Assembly: GCF_024713975.1 (NCBI RefSeq)
Contig: NC_091100.1
Location: 26,425,501 to 26,489,500, forward strand
Source of the DNA: Paralichthys olivaceus
Lineage: Eukaryota; Chordata; Actinopteri; Pleuronectiformes; Paralichthyidae
Length of the DNA stretch: 64,000 nt
Direction of reading: 5' to 3'
Both the position numbers and the translations under genes were made by a program. The notes under the pieces are model-generated. The model ran no database searches, was not told the origin of the DNA, and worked only from the letters and a program-made list of their open reading frames with translations. Shown here in pieces: positions 1 to 12,300 of this stretch. The first letter of the stretch is position 1. Every line of letters begins with the position of its first letter.

Positions 1-464
1 CTAATTAAAGTATTCAAACATAACTGCAAATCATTATGTAAGGGTTATGGTTAGCCAGTTATTAGAGATATATTAATCTGGTTTAACGCAGAATTGTTAT
101 TTAGAGGTAAAACTTCCTATAAAAAATCTAGTTGGATCAGGATCTAATAGAAAAGGGGTGGTCTGATGGAAAGAAATAGAAGTAAATGGGTCTAAATATA
201 AATCTGGTGCTACAGTTGATTCTAATGCTACTGTGCTGGACAGTTTATCTGCTATTTGTGGGAGGGAGGTGATTTCTTTTTTCTCTGATGGTTTCAGTTT
301 TATTCTTGAAAAAGGGTTAAAGGAGCCACAGTGCTGAAGAGGAACATGGGGTTGTTCTTGTTTTCTTCTATTAGTGATGAATAATAGGAGGTTCTGGCAT
401 ATCAGAGGGCACGACTTTTGATATTGTAGGAAGACTTGCTGAACTTGCCTTCCCTCTGCCTCAG

Positions 465-3400
465 ATCATCTCCACAGCAGTGATGACCTACACCAAACAC
501 TTTGACCAGCATGGCCGAATCAAGGAGATCCAATATGAGATTTTCAGGTCTCTGATGTACTGGATCACCATTCAGTATGACAACATGGGCCGTGTCACCA
601 AACGCGAGATAAAGATTGGACCTTTTGCAAATACAACCAAATATGGTTACGAGTATGACGTTGATGGACAGCTGCAGACAGTCTCCCTCAATGAGAAGAT
701 GATGTGGAGGTAGGATTATTACATTAACCTTAATGAAGGCACCATCATTTGATGTCACTATACGCTGATTGTATAATTTTCTGGGTTTCCAGGTATAACT
801 ATGATTTGAATGGGAACCTGCATTTGCTGAACCCTGGGAACAGTGGTCGATTAACTCCTCTACGCTACGATTTAAGGGACAGAATCACGCGTCTTGGAGA
901 TGTTCAGTACAGGCTGGATGAAGATGGTTTCCTGAGGCAGAGAGGAGCTGAGATATTTGAATACAACTCTAAAGGTGGGACATAATATTGAGCATTTTGA
1001 ACTTACTACTAACCTAACATAGACCTAAAGGCCCTAAAACCCTAACCCTAAAGAATGAAAAACCAACATGTGGAGAATTTGATACCACATCAAAATGTCC
1101 TTATGCTTCAAGGTTTTTGAAATTGTTGCTACTTTTGGGGGCAACCAAAGTTTAGAATTGAAGTATGCATGAGAGCTTTCTTCTAACATGTTGTCTGTAG
1201 TGTTTCTGTCCTGTTCTGTTCTGTTATGCACTCTTTGAACAATGTGCTGAACAGCGTGTGAGGAAGCTGTAGCTTTTTACTGCTATTTCTATGCTGGATT
1301 CACCTGGATGAGCAGCTCACTGCAGGTGACTGATCAGAATCACACAGATGTCTCCACTTCAAGTGTCTTTATTCCCACCACCACAACCACATTTGTTATT
1401 CACAGTCTGATGATTGAGTGGTGCATAAATCAACAGAAAAACATACAGAGAAAACTGTAAATGTCACAGAATTGTACACAATCTAGGAAAATATATTAAA
1501 TAGAAATCTCCTCAGGCCATATAAAGAACATCTACACCCTAATGCAGTGCAGAAGGACTACAGCAGTGCACAAACATGATAAGATAGGCATTCATGCAAA
1601 GACGAGGCAACTCTGCTCTCCAGTGTCCAGATGATGATGTGCAGCTTTAATTCCCCAACGTACCTGCTGAGTTACATAAGCTGTGCAATGTTATGAAAGG
1701 TGCGGACTGTGCAGTTGGCAATACAACTCTTATAATAAAACTTTTTTTGTTTGTTTGTTTGTTGTTAATACCATACTGTTTGTTAATCTAATCTAATAAT
1801 TCTTACATGCAACATGAACTTTTGCTGCTTATGATTTCCTCCAACATGTGGCATACATTATTATGTAAACAGCACATTGTCAATCTTTTTGTTCTTATTC
1901 TTTCTTTTTGTCATTTGTGATCCAGGTCTTCTAGTTCGGGTCTACAGTAAAGCAGCCAGCTGGTCCATTCAGTACCGTTATGATGGTCTGGGTCGGCGTG
2001 TGGCATCTAGAAACAATCTGGGTCAACATCTGCAATTTTTCTATGCTGACCTGAACTACCCAACCAGGATAACCCATGTCTATAACCACTCCAGCTCCGA
2101 GATCACATCCTTTTACTATGATCTGCAGGTATCTACTCACTCTCATTCTTTAATACTTATTAGTCTTTTTTGGGCAGGTTTCACTCCATTAATAATTTGC
2201 ACTGGTATCTCAATAAGAGCGGAGGGGTTGGTTTATCCAGTTGCAATCCCACATTATCCCATAAATGTACTTGTACAAACTACTTCTGTTACTGTTGTTA
2301 CTTAACAGGTAAGGGAACCTGTAACAGCGACAGCTAAAAATGAACTAGTTTGTAATGATGGATACAGTTAAGAAATCAGCAGCAATGAGAGCCACATTTA
2401 TAAAAGTAATAGTGACTTCATTATTTATAACCTTCCTGGTACCATTTGTGGAGTTTTAGAAGTAAAGAGCAATAATACTAATCACCATGATCATTGTAAT
2501 TATGCTCCTAATCTGTGTGATTGTAATATTCACTGTTGCACAGGGCCATGTCTTTGCTATGGAGATCAGCAGTGGAGAGGAGTTTTATATAGCATGTGAT
2601 AACACTGGAACACCATTGGCTGTCTTCAGCAACAATGGACTATTGCTGAAACAGGTATGTGTGTGAATGTGTGTTTTCTCATGACGCAAAGGTAGAAAGC
2701 ACTTGAGTGCTCATTTGCTGTCTGAATCACAAATATCTGTGTGTGCAGGTGCAGTACACAGCATATGGTGAGGTTTACTTTGATTCCAACCCAGACTTTG
2801 TGCTGGTAATTGGTTTCCATGGAGGCCTTTATGATTCACTGACACGACTTCTGCATTTTGGAGACAGAGACTATGATATCCCCGCTGGGAGGTGAGGCAT
2901 TCTTACTTATTCATTTTCAGTCCATGACTGAAGATGACTGGGATTGTATGTAAAATAACACTATTCCCACTTTGTAATTATCACATCTGACCAGCTTCTT
3001 TGTTACAAAGGTGGACGACTCCTGACATAAGCACATGGACACGTGTTGGTGAAGACCCCCAGCCCTTCAACCTTTACATGTTCCGAGGCAACAACCCAAT
3101 CAGCAAGATCCACCAGGTCAAAGAATATGTCACAGGTAAGAAGAAAACACATTGAGGCAGATTTTTAGGTCTTGTTAGTCAATGGAAGAAAGCAGGAGCT
3201 TTCAGGATGTTGCTCAAGTTTCAATTCTGGGTCTGATTTTGTTCATTTTGGTTTTGGGTAATTTCCAGACTATCTGAAAGATGAATTTAGTTTTAAATTA
3301 GATGTACAGTATGAAGTTGGAATTTTTAATAGTGCCTGAGTCCAGCGGTTCTAATAGATGTTGGTCAGTAGTACTGGACTGCAACACTTTTTATAGTAAT

Positions 3401-5150
3401 GAGCTGCAACATCATGAAGACAAGATCTAATTAATCCACAAACGCATTGCAGTATAGTCAGTGTTTCCCACAATTAATTAAATGTATGGCGTTAACAAGG
3501 GAACACATGGACGCTCATTAAGGTCACACTCATGCATGCAGTAGCAGGACAGCACAAGCTAGCATGCGGCTATCACTGTAAATAGAACTGAACACACCAA
3601 GATGTCTAACTTTATTATGAGAGATGTTTAAATAATGTGGTTCCTTGAGAAACTGTTGCGGGACAAAGAAGGATATGGCGGGCAGCCACAGTCGATAATG
3701 AATGGGAATCAATAATAAATAATCAAAGTAATATGCTAAACTGACTCTTCAACTGCTTTTATTTTTCTCTCTCTCTCTCTCCAACCCACTGCTCTCTTTC
3801 TATGTAGATGTCAATATCTGGTTGGTTACATTTGGCTTTCATCTTCACAACGCAATACCAGGATTCCCTATTCCTAAATTTGACCTGACACAGCCATCAC
3901 TGGAGATGAAAAAGAGTCAGCTGTGGGATGACCTACCCGTATGTATCCTATGTGCTCCTATTAAACAAATGTTGAATGCATGCACTAGATCGCAATACTT
4001 GAAAAACAAATAGTAAAAGTTGAGAAGTGCAAATGAGGGTTTGAATTCAGGACCTCTTAATAGCAATGATGGCAACTGTGTAGTCCACTAGGCTATCAAT
4101 TTTAAGTACTATGAATACTACTTTGAAGATTTTATCTGCAAATAGGATTTTTAGCTGAGCATGATGATGTGTAGTATGTTTCCACACTCTGAAGGCAAAG
4201 GAAGTCAGAGCAGGTTTAAGGATTGGGAATCTGAGGACAAAGTCACCCTCCACTTTATTTTGCAGTCTATGCCAGATTGATGGTGATTTACCTCAATTTA
4301 GGTTTAAATCTTATATACTAAACATCAAATCAGTCAGCATTAAGCAGCAACATCAGCACATGAAGTGAAACTTTTCTCATTCTCTCATCCACAGTCTATC
4401 TCAGGTGTCCAGCAGGAGGTGACTCGTCAGGCTCAGGCCTTCCTGTCATTTGAGCGCATGCCAGAAGTTCAGCTCAGCCGGCGGCATTCAAATCATGCCA
4501 AACCCTGGCTGTGGTTTGCTACCGTCAAGTCTCTTATTGGCAAGGGAGTGATGCTAGCTGTGATCCAAGGCCGTGTGGTGACTAACGCTTTAAACATTGC
4601 AAATGAAGACTGCATCAAAGTGGCTGCAGTCTTAAATAATGCCTTTTACCTTGAAGACCTACATTTTACAGCAGAGGGACGAGACACACACTACTTCATC
4701 AAGACCAGCCTACCAGAGAATGACCTCAGTGCACTGCGGCTCACCTCAGGCAGGAAGTCATTGGAAAATGGTGTGAATGTCACAGTGTCCCAGTCTACAA
4801 CAGTGATGAATGGGAGAACGCGACGCTTTGCCGATGTGGAGCTGCAGTATGGCGCTCTGGCTCTCCATGTACGTTATGGGACAACATTGGATGAAGAAAA
4901 AGCACGAATCCTGGAGCATGCAAGACAGAGGGCACTGTCGAGTGCCTGGGCCCGCGAACAGCAGCGAGTAAGAGATGGTGAGGAAGGAGTTCGGATGTGG
5001 ACTGAGGGAGAGAAAAGGCAACTGCTGAGCAGTGGCAAGGTTTTGGGTTATGATGGCTACTACGTCTTGTCCATAGAGCAGTACCCCGAGCTAGCCGACA
5101 GCGCTAACAATATGCAGTTCCTACGCCAGAGTGAGATAGGCAGGAGGTAA
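465..5150 (+). CDS. tenm3: Teneurin-3, last eight coding exons (5' part lies outside the window)
   Basis: Eight exons join in frame: 465-709, 793-974, 1926-2128, 2544-2654, 2749-2891, 3011-3135, 3808-3938 and 4395-5150. All junctions are GT/AG and the phases agree; together they encode 631 residues. Teneurins are large type II membrane proteins that bind latrophilins and each other at synapses. This is the extracellular C-terminal end: YD repeats (for example [32 protein letters not shown]), the Rhs-core end (YHGG-like [14 protein letters not shown] followed by DYDIPAGRW), and the Tox-GHH-like domain ending in the TCAP peptide. Teneurin-3 is chosen over its paralogues from remembered TCAP-3-like residues ([28 protein letters not shown]) and from the neighbour dctd, as in human. 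The family is certain; the paralogue is fairly sure. The exon before 465 is not in the window. Confidence 0.9.
4395..5150 (+). CDS. tenm3: tenm3 terminal exon: Tox-GHH-like domain and C-terminus
   Basis: This 756-base exon begins after a clean tccacag acceptor in phase 0 and ends with TAA. It encodes 251 residues with the stretch [17 protein letters not shown], then [37 protein letters not shown] and [20 protein letters not shown]. These match the teneurin C-terminal ancient-toxin-like (Tox-GHH) fold, which in animals serves as part of the extracellular superfold. No frame break is visible. The charged run [14 protein letters not shown] precedes the TCAP segment. Confidence 0.9.
   Translation, partial: SISGVQQEVTRQAQAFLSFERMPEVQLSRRHSNHAKPWLWFATVKSLIGKGVMLAVIQGRVVTNALNIANEDCIKVAAVLNNAFYLEDLHFTAEGRDTHYFIKTSLPENDLSALRLTSGRKSLENGVNVTVSQSTTVMNGRTRRFADVELQYGALALHVRYGTTLDEEKARILEHARQRALSSAWAREQQRVRDGEEGVRMWTEGEKRQLLSSGKVLGYDGYYVLSIEQYPELADSANNMQFLRQSEIGRR
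5019..5138 (+). other. tenm3: Teneurin C-terminal associated peptide (TCAP-3-like), 40 residues
   Basis: Immediately after a Glu-Lys-Arg step lies a 40-residue segment starting [18 protein letters not shown] and ending QFLRQSEI, followed by Gly-Arg-Arg and the stop codon. In teneurins this region is known as TCAP, a corticotropin-releasing-factor-like peptide. The basic step before it and the terminal GRR would allow cleavage and C-terminal amidation. Release as a free peptide is known for the family in part and is not shown by sequence. Confidence 0.8.
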
Positions 5151-6815
5151 CACAGCATCAACAAATGTCAGAAAATGATTACGCCTGTGACTGTCAAAGA
5201 CTAACTAAAGTTTAGTTTTCACAGAAAATGGATGTCAACGAATGAACTGCCTTGAGACTCAAAAATTGCCACTGAAGAGATCCCATGTTTGAAAAGGTAT
5301 TTTGTACTGGGAAAGGTCAGGTAGAGTATCAATAAGAATAGAAACAATCACTTCAACGCAGCGGACATGAAATGTTATGGAACAACAATTATGAGGATTC
5401 AAAACTGTTTTCACGAGTCTGCAAAAGGTCAAAAGAAACTTCTTTTGAGCAATGCATTTTCTCTCTTTTTTTCCTGTCTTCTTTTTCTGTCTTTCTTACA
5501 CCTTGCCATCTGCCTTTAAACAGTCTACATGCATGCCCCTCTCCCTCCTTCTGTCCGGCAGAGCTATCATGAGTGTCGTCATGCGTTATCTAGCTGTGAA
5601 ACAGTGGGATGTCAACTCTTTCAAACAGCCAAGTGAGCATTTCAGCAGCCATCGCATCTAGATGAGCTTACAAGCATTTTGACAGCTATAAACTGTCAGA
5701 GCTGTCAGCACAACAAATGTGTGTGGATCACTCACCGATGTTACAGGTATCATATATGTGTGGGACCAGATGTGTCACTTGGGGTTATAGACCTCTGTAA
5801 GCCATGTCTGTAGGATCTATTGTTTCCAATTGCTGCAGCCATTGAATGGAACTGTTGTGGACTTTCTCTGAGAGACAGGCACAAAAAAGGACTACGATTT
5901 GTTTGAAGGTGACGAAGACTGATTTTTTTTTTGTTTTATATATAAAATTGCATTTGCTTCAACTAAAATGGGGATTTTAATCATCAAAAACTGTTTACAT
6001 ACTATTACCTATACCACTATTACTGTTATTACTACATCACCACCATCCGGATGGACCATGAATTGAGCTAAACAAAACCAGAAAACTTTTGTGCTTTTGT
6101 TTGTTTCATATATCTATTATCTGTTTGATCAGTTGTAAAATCACTCCTGTGATTTTACAAATTCTACAGCTTCAGACAACAGCACTAACTGAGGAAGCAG
6201 GGCAACAATATTGCCACAGCTGTTTCTGATTCTATGTGGATGTACACTTTGTGGACCGGGTGGGTTCTTTGGTCCTATTAAACACTGCTCCACTGTCAGA
6301 CCTGGAATCCTTCACTTCTGTAAAATGTGACTCTGACTCATAATGCATAGACTTTGTGCTTATATTGGTCAAAGGTAGTAGTATTGCTTGCAATAGAAAC
6401 ATGTTGTTATGGCTTTGGGGGGGCAGGTTTACCGTGAGTGGTAACTAATTGTTGCTTCTCTCTTTGTTTTTGCTTCTCCTTAAAGGGACAGTGCATCACC
6501 ATCAGTGACATTAATGAGTAACAGTAATAGATCAATCAATCGAAGTGGATGTTTTCTCATCAATCATGGATCTGTTTACTCATGTAGAAGAGTTTTCTTT
6601 GTGTCTGTGTTTACAACAGTGGGAGGGCATCTTTCATCTTTTTAAAAAGACAGAATGAGAGTATGAAGACAAGTTGACAATGTTTTATTGGATCATCCTT
6701 TTTTATTTTGAAGGTTGGGAGATTCCACTTATCCGTACCATCAATATTAGTCTCAGAGAAAATAATTTATGTACAGTGTTTTTACGGAAAAAAATAAAAA
6801 TATTTGAAACCATTG
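5151..6815 (+). other. tenm3: tenm3 3' untranslated region
   Basis: This is the stretch from the tenm3 stop codon to shortly after the first convincing poly(A) signal. No coding signal or recognised repeat is seen; short open frames near 5372-5661 have no family features. The end is inferred from the AATAAA at 6793. Confidence 0.6.
6793..6798 (+). terminator. Poly(A) signal of tenm3
   Basis: AATAAA in an A-rich run, followed within about 20 bases by a GT/T-rich stretch (gtttgtttttctgggtttt), the expected downstream element. It is the first such pair after the stop codon. Confidence 0.6.
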
Positions 6816-7526
6816 TTTGTTTTTCTGGGTTTTACATCATATCCACTCTAGAAACGATACACAGTGGTGTTAGTGTGATGCTCACAACAAAGACAGAAAT
6901 ATAATATATTCATTATATAAATTATTGTTTTAAATTTGACGTTAATAATGTGACAGACTCTGTTACAGATTAAAGCAGTGGTTGTCTTGCCCCCAGCTAT
7001 CAAACGGCTATTTATGGTCATTGTTTCATCAGTAAGGTACTTCTTTATGCTTTGTGATGTTTTATTATGGACCGGGGATACATTTTTCTGCCACATATGT
7101 AGATTTCCTTTCATATGTCAAGTACACCTTGCTGAGTAGTTGTGTATTTTTTAAGTAAGACTTTGAATGCTGGAGTTGAATTTTGTAATTGAGTTTTGGA
7201 TCTTATCCTTTGTCAGTTTTTCCCCTTTGTGTTCTTTGAATACTGAAGCAAATCCTTATATTCTGCACTATAATTATGATGACCTACTGTGCCCATGTCA
7301 TTGTGGCAAATGACGATGCCACCATGGTCTCCCAGCAGCAGCCAGATCCGAACCATGGGGATTTATCATAATCTGCCTTTTGGATCCAGGGAGAGTTCAT
7401 TGGCCAACTGACCTCAGCACAGACATTTTGGAGGGCATGGGCTTAAATGATAAAAAGGGCACTTTTTTTAAACAAAACGTAGGGTCAAGGGCGTGCTCAA
7501 TGTGTCAGATCGCACAATTTTTTTAT

Positions 7527-7757
7527 GAGAGGAGCCTGGTAGCTGAATGCTCTACCTCCTGTTCTACTCTTACAGACTCCTGGAACACAAGACAGCCTGT
7601 GTTTTGGGAATGAAGTGATCTATTTGGATAATACAGTGTTATGAGCTCTTTGATATATGAAGGGGCTTGATTGTTAAGGGCTTTATATGCGAGGAGCAGG
7701 ATCTTGAACTCTATTCTCTTGGTAACAGTGGTTAAGACCTCATCACAACGTATTGCT
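7527..7757 (-). mobile_element. L2-like LINE, inverted 5' piece (RT C-terminal region)
   Basis: Read on the - strand, this encodes RIEFKILLLAYKALNNQAPSYIKELI and LHSQNTGCLVF, the region after the reverse-transcriptase core of teleost L2-type LINEs. The left edge (7527-7563) is an exact inverted copy of 8161-8197, where a + strand piece of the same element starts. Frames are broken, so this is a relic. Confidence 0.75.
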
Positions 7758-8160
7758 CACAGTTTTGTTAGTTAATATACTTGATGGGAGATGTGCTGAG
7801 TGAAGAAAGAGTCCTTCAACAGAAGCAACGGTTTCCTCTCCAGACTGCTGAATTGTTTTCTTTTTTATGCCTCCTTGTTACAACAGCTTTATACCAACAT
7901 ATTGCTCACAGTGTTGTGACCTAATGCGCTCGGTGGGACCTACACTGAATGTAGGCTGGCAACAGCTGCGTGGAGATCCTCTCCAGCCAATCGAGCGTCT
8001 TGTTTTTCCTCACACCAGTGTATCGCTTGCAGCGTCAAAAGCCAGTACACATACACTTCTATTGATACGCAGTTGACACTGATGAAGCCTGATGAATCTA
8101 TCACTTATTTGAACTTGACAGACAGAAATGTCTTATTCAGACAAAAACTGAGGTCATTTT
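7758..8160. other. Stretch between the two L2 pieces, no gene seen
   Basis: About 400 bases with no coding signal. It contains two similar phrases (tattgctcacag near 7752 and 7902) and may be further degraded LINE sequence or an insertion between the two pieces. Confidence 0.4.
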
Positions 8161-8870
8161 AACAGGAGGTAGAGCATTCAGCTACCAGGCTCCTCTCCTG
8201 TGGAACCAGCTCCCACTCTGGGTTCAGGAGGCAGACACCATCTCTGCATTTAAAGTTAAACTTAAAACGTTCCTTTTTGATGAAGCCTATAGTTAGTTCT
8301 GGATCAGGTGAGTCCTGAACCATCCCTTAGTTATGCTGCTATAGGTCTAGACTGCTGGGGGAATTCCCATCATGCACTGAGCACTTCTCCCCTTCTTTCT
8401 GTCTCTCTGCCCCCCCACATTCATTTACTTATTTTACTACATGTCACTTACTTTGTGTTTTTCTTCTCTCCCATAGTCAGTCTCTTTCCTTTTTTCTTAT
8501 TATATTATTACTATTATTAGTAGTAACTGATGCTGATATTATAAATAACAGCTAGTCTGACAGAGCATAAATATGATATGATATACATCATTTCCTGGTC
8601 CCCGCCCCCACCAACCCATTTTTCGACCCATCTCTTTTGCAGTATTTTCTCTGCTCACCCCAACTAGTTGAAGCAGATGGCCGTCCACATTGAGTCTGGT
8701 TCTTCCTGTTAATGAGGGAGTTTTTTCTCTCCACAGTTGCCAAAGTGCTGCTCATTGTGGGAACTGTTGGGATTCTCTATAATTTTTAAGGTCTTGAACT
8801 TCTGTGCAAAGTGCCTTTATCAAAATATCAACGTGCAATTTTTTCAAGCCAATACATATGGCCATTTGAA
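8161..8870 (+). mobile_element. L2-like LINE, 3' end
   Basis: It starts with a frame reading GGRAFSYQAPLLWNQLPLWVQEA-like, continues with FKVKLKTFLFDEAYS and a stop, then a 3' UTR whose last part (gttgccaaagtgctgctcat, then gttgggattctctataattt and aaggtcttgaact) is the common 3' tail of teleost L2-type elements. The same tail occurs reversed near 46.94-47.06 kb. The closing simple-repeat tail is not seen, so the end is approximate. Confidence 0.8.
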
Positions 8871-9110
8871 ATTCCAGAGAACAGCTAAAGACAAAATAGC
8901 TCTCCACCAGACCACCACAAACAGGTTAAAAGACAATATTCATAACACACAGGCTGAATTGAACAGGCAACTTTTTGCAAACTGGTTTTAATGAACCAAA
9001 GTTTAAACTGTGCTACCTTAAGGAAAAAATCCCTGCATAATGGAAATCCACATTTTTAGCCCAGATATATTAAAACATAACGGCTCCCAAATTTTGACGG
9101 AAAAGTCTGA

Positions 9111-9116
9111 TTTATT
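9111..9116 (-). terminator. Probable poly(A) signal of dctd
   Basis: TTTATT on the + strand is AATAAA on the - strand, 257 bases past the dctd stop codon. It is the only canonical signal between the stop and 9111. The downstream element is weak, so the site is provisional. Confidence 0.4.
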
Positions 9117-9372
9117 GGGCAGTTTCCTCTGTCATAGTGAAAGATCGAATGAACTGAATATCAAGACTACTTTTGACTAATAGCAACCCTGTTTGAAGGA
9201 GGATAGAAACACATTTCAAGTATTCCTCGAGCAGATTACTATAAAAAAAACTGGTTGACAACACAAAAGAGATAAAACTCAAACACGGAACTCATTCAAA
9301 GTCCTTATATTGCTAAAAAAATCTTTTAAAAAAGTCCATTCTAATCTTAAGAGTTTCTTCTGCCTCCCCGCC

Positions 9373-12300
9373 TCATTTAGCAGCTTCTTGTGGTGAGCTG
9401 TTTGGCATTCTAGGGTGGTTGATGGAATTAAAATCAATGACAATCTCAGTCTTCTTGGGCTTGAACTGCCTGCCAAAACATAAAGGAGAAAATACAATAC
9501 AGATATGAGAATATTAACATTGAAAAAAACGGAAAAAAATACATTTATGACATTCAAAGTTTTCATTGTCTTTTGACCTGAACTGACCCTTTTGTGACTC
9601 TTTCTGTCTTCATGTGTCGACTGAGGACAACAGAGTTTTGCTCCTGTGTATGCTAAAGCTGTTTTCAGACATGACCTTGTTGTGAATTTGTCCAAGTCTT
9701 GGCCCTTATTCATGTCAGTTATGGTGCAGTCAGTTGATGCATTCATATAAATAATTTAGCTTCCATTTCTACCATGATTTCTGTAGGAGTCAGTATGCTA
9801 ACCAGCTATCCCCTGGAATCATCTCAAAATGTTCCAGTAGTCACTGTAATGTCCAATCTGCCGTGAAGAAGCAGCACTGCTCAGAGGGCACATCAACAAT
9901 GTCTTGAGCACATTACCACCACCTGCCCTGACAAGAAACCATGTTCGTCAGAAAAAAAAACTGATACAGTATATATCACCTTAAAGGCATAAAGCAACAG
10001 ACTATTTTTTTCCCTGTGTGCCATATACCATCGACCTGCAGAGCTGGAGAGCCCTGCCCCCACCGTATGAGACGTACGTATGCATGAAGCCCTGCCATCT
10101 GAAGAGGCTCTATCCAAAAAAAACTTGGTTTTATTTTGACACCCATCTGTGCATGTATGCAGGGGGTGAAACTGACAAAAAACCCACAACACATACATGT
10201 ATACATACAACAAGGTATAATAAAGTGTCCTTCAGAAACAGTGGTTGGGGATTCGTGCGTCGGAAACGAGTGGCTCTCCGGCTCTGCAGGAGGATGTTTT
10301 CCTGTGTTCCAGAAAAAAATGTACTACTCACCTGCACTGAATGTCTGCCATACTGAGCAGCCTTCTGGAAGCAGTCATCTCCGGCGTGTCATGATACTTG
10401 TCTGACAGAAAGATCACTTCCCTTATACCTGATTAGAGGAAGATATAATTAAGGTTCGGAGGAGGCACGAGTGCAAAATAAAGCCTTAGGGCCTGATCTA
10501 CTAAAGGTTTGCAAACTTGATTTCACCTGCAAAAAATATATATATATTGTATATGTGTATTTTTCAATGTAGTATTGCATGGTAAGATTTAAATTACCAT
10601 AATATTTTCTCCTAAAAATACAGACAGTGCATATTGAAATGTTTTTCAAATTTTTATTAATTTCTTTAAGTATGTTAGGGATTTTAAACACCTGAAAATG
10701 TTGAATAAGAGAACACATATTCACAAAAATACCACCCATCGGTTTTACACACTGGTTGAAATAAATGTGTTTGTTGTGTCCATGGATTTCAAGCTTTTAG
10801 TTACAATGTTCCATCCAATTTCAGAATTATCACGGGCCAACTTTCTGACTAAAAGATGGGAAATGCCCAGGAGAGCACATGGTGCCCACTCATTTACAGT
10901 GTGTGCTGTGTGTACGCACTGCACAACAACAACGCAGATAACTCTGTGAAGCCCCCCCCCTTCTCACTTTTCAGTGTTTAATCATATTTGAGATTAAACA
11001 ATTTTTTTTCTTTAACTGTGCCACTCTCTACCGATACAGCTTTCACTGTATGTGTAACTTTATCCCATGTGTTGTTTTTTTTCTTTTTAGTTATTTTGTA
11101 TCCACTGCTGACACAACAAAATATTACAGCTTCTTTCCTGCGTTTTGAGTCCTGCGAGCCACCTCTGCAAAATGCTGCGCCCGCCTCCCAACATAATTCT
11201 AGAACAGTGGAAAATGCAAGTGTGCGCACACACACACTCTGCTGCTCACCTTTCTCTCTCTCTCTCTCTCTGTCTCTCTGTCAGCTGCCGACTCTGGCTA
11301 CAGTTCAAATGTTGTTTGAAATGACCATAACATCAACATCACTCATCACATAATGATCGACACTCTTCTTTAATTAGTTAAATTGTTCTTCAGAGCAGTG
11401 CGTGCATTCATTAGCTGTCTCGCTCGCCCTCTACCTCTTTCACTGAAACACTGAGTCATCCAGACAGATAGTGTCATTGGAAAGCTGGAGGTGTCGGGGC
11501 ACACTTGTTTGGCCTGATTCAGTTGGCAGTGCACAGAGTGATAAAGACACAGAGAGGAGCAGTAAATTACTGACAGAGCTGGTAAAACTGTAAAGAGTTT
11601 ACTGTCCAAATATAAATAACATTTCATGATTTTGAGACTGAACTTCATGGGGGTTTACTACAGCCGGATCACAGAGTTCATGTTCACTGGACTGACCATT
11701 GCCAAGATGTGACATCACTTCTCATTACCCAGAGGAAGACATTTCTGCACAACTGCATATATAACATAGAAATTTATTTCATCGTCATCCTTCAGAAATT
11801 GGTATCACTCACCCAAGGTTTTCAAGTGACTGGCGTGTATGAGTGTGTTTTGTCAACACTCACCAGCCTGGATGATGAGCTTGGCACACTCATTGCAGGG
11901 GAACAAAGCCACATACATGGTGCAGCCTTTCACGTCAGCGCTATTTTTGTTCATTATGGCATTCAGCTCTGCATGGCACACTGTAGGATGGAGAATTGGA
12001 ATGGTATCCAATCAATACAAGACAAGGTTATTAGAGTTTTGAAATTTTCATTAGTTTTTATTTTTATTTTGTTTTTCAGTTTGCTTTTTTATTTCAGTTT
12101 AGTTTTAGTTAGTTCAACAAGTGATTTTGTAGTTTTAGTTTAGTTTTTATTTTGAGGAATCAACTAGTTTCAGTTTAGTTTTAGTCTTAGTTTTTCCAGG
12201 TATTAAGACAAAGCCTTGACTTGTAGAAGCTGAAAAAGAATGAAACAATGTGTGACACCAAATATGGTTTATCAAGTCCTTTAATTTCATTCTTTAACCA

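Noticed and set aside
1..464. Upstream tenm3 exon or 5' feature
   Set aside because: Only intron sequence is visible before the acceptor at 463-464.
1029..1052. CCCTAA telomere-like repeats (also near 16859 and 25628)
   Set aside because: Only two or three units each; too short for an interstitial telomere array.
4020..4110. tRNA-like stretch on the - strand in a tenm3 intron
   Set aside because: A loose resemblance to a SINE head (ctagtggactacacagttgc, aggtcctgaattcaaaccc), but the boxes are too degenerate to call.
465..5150. Assignment of the teneurin to tenm2
   Set aside because: The family is clear but paralogues are close. The TCAP residues I remember for TENM3 and the neighbouring dctd favour tenm3. 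A tree with all fish teneurins would settle it.
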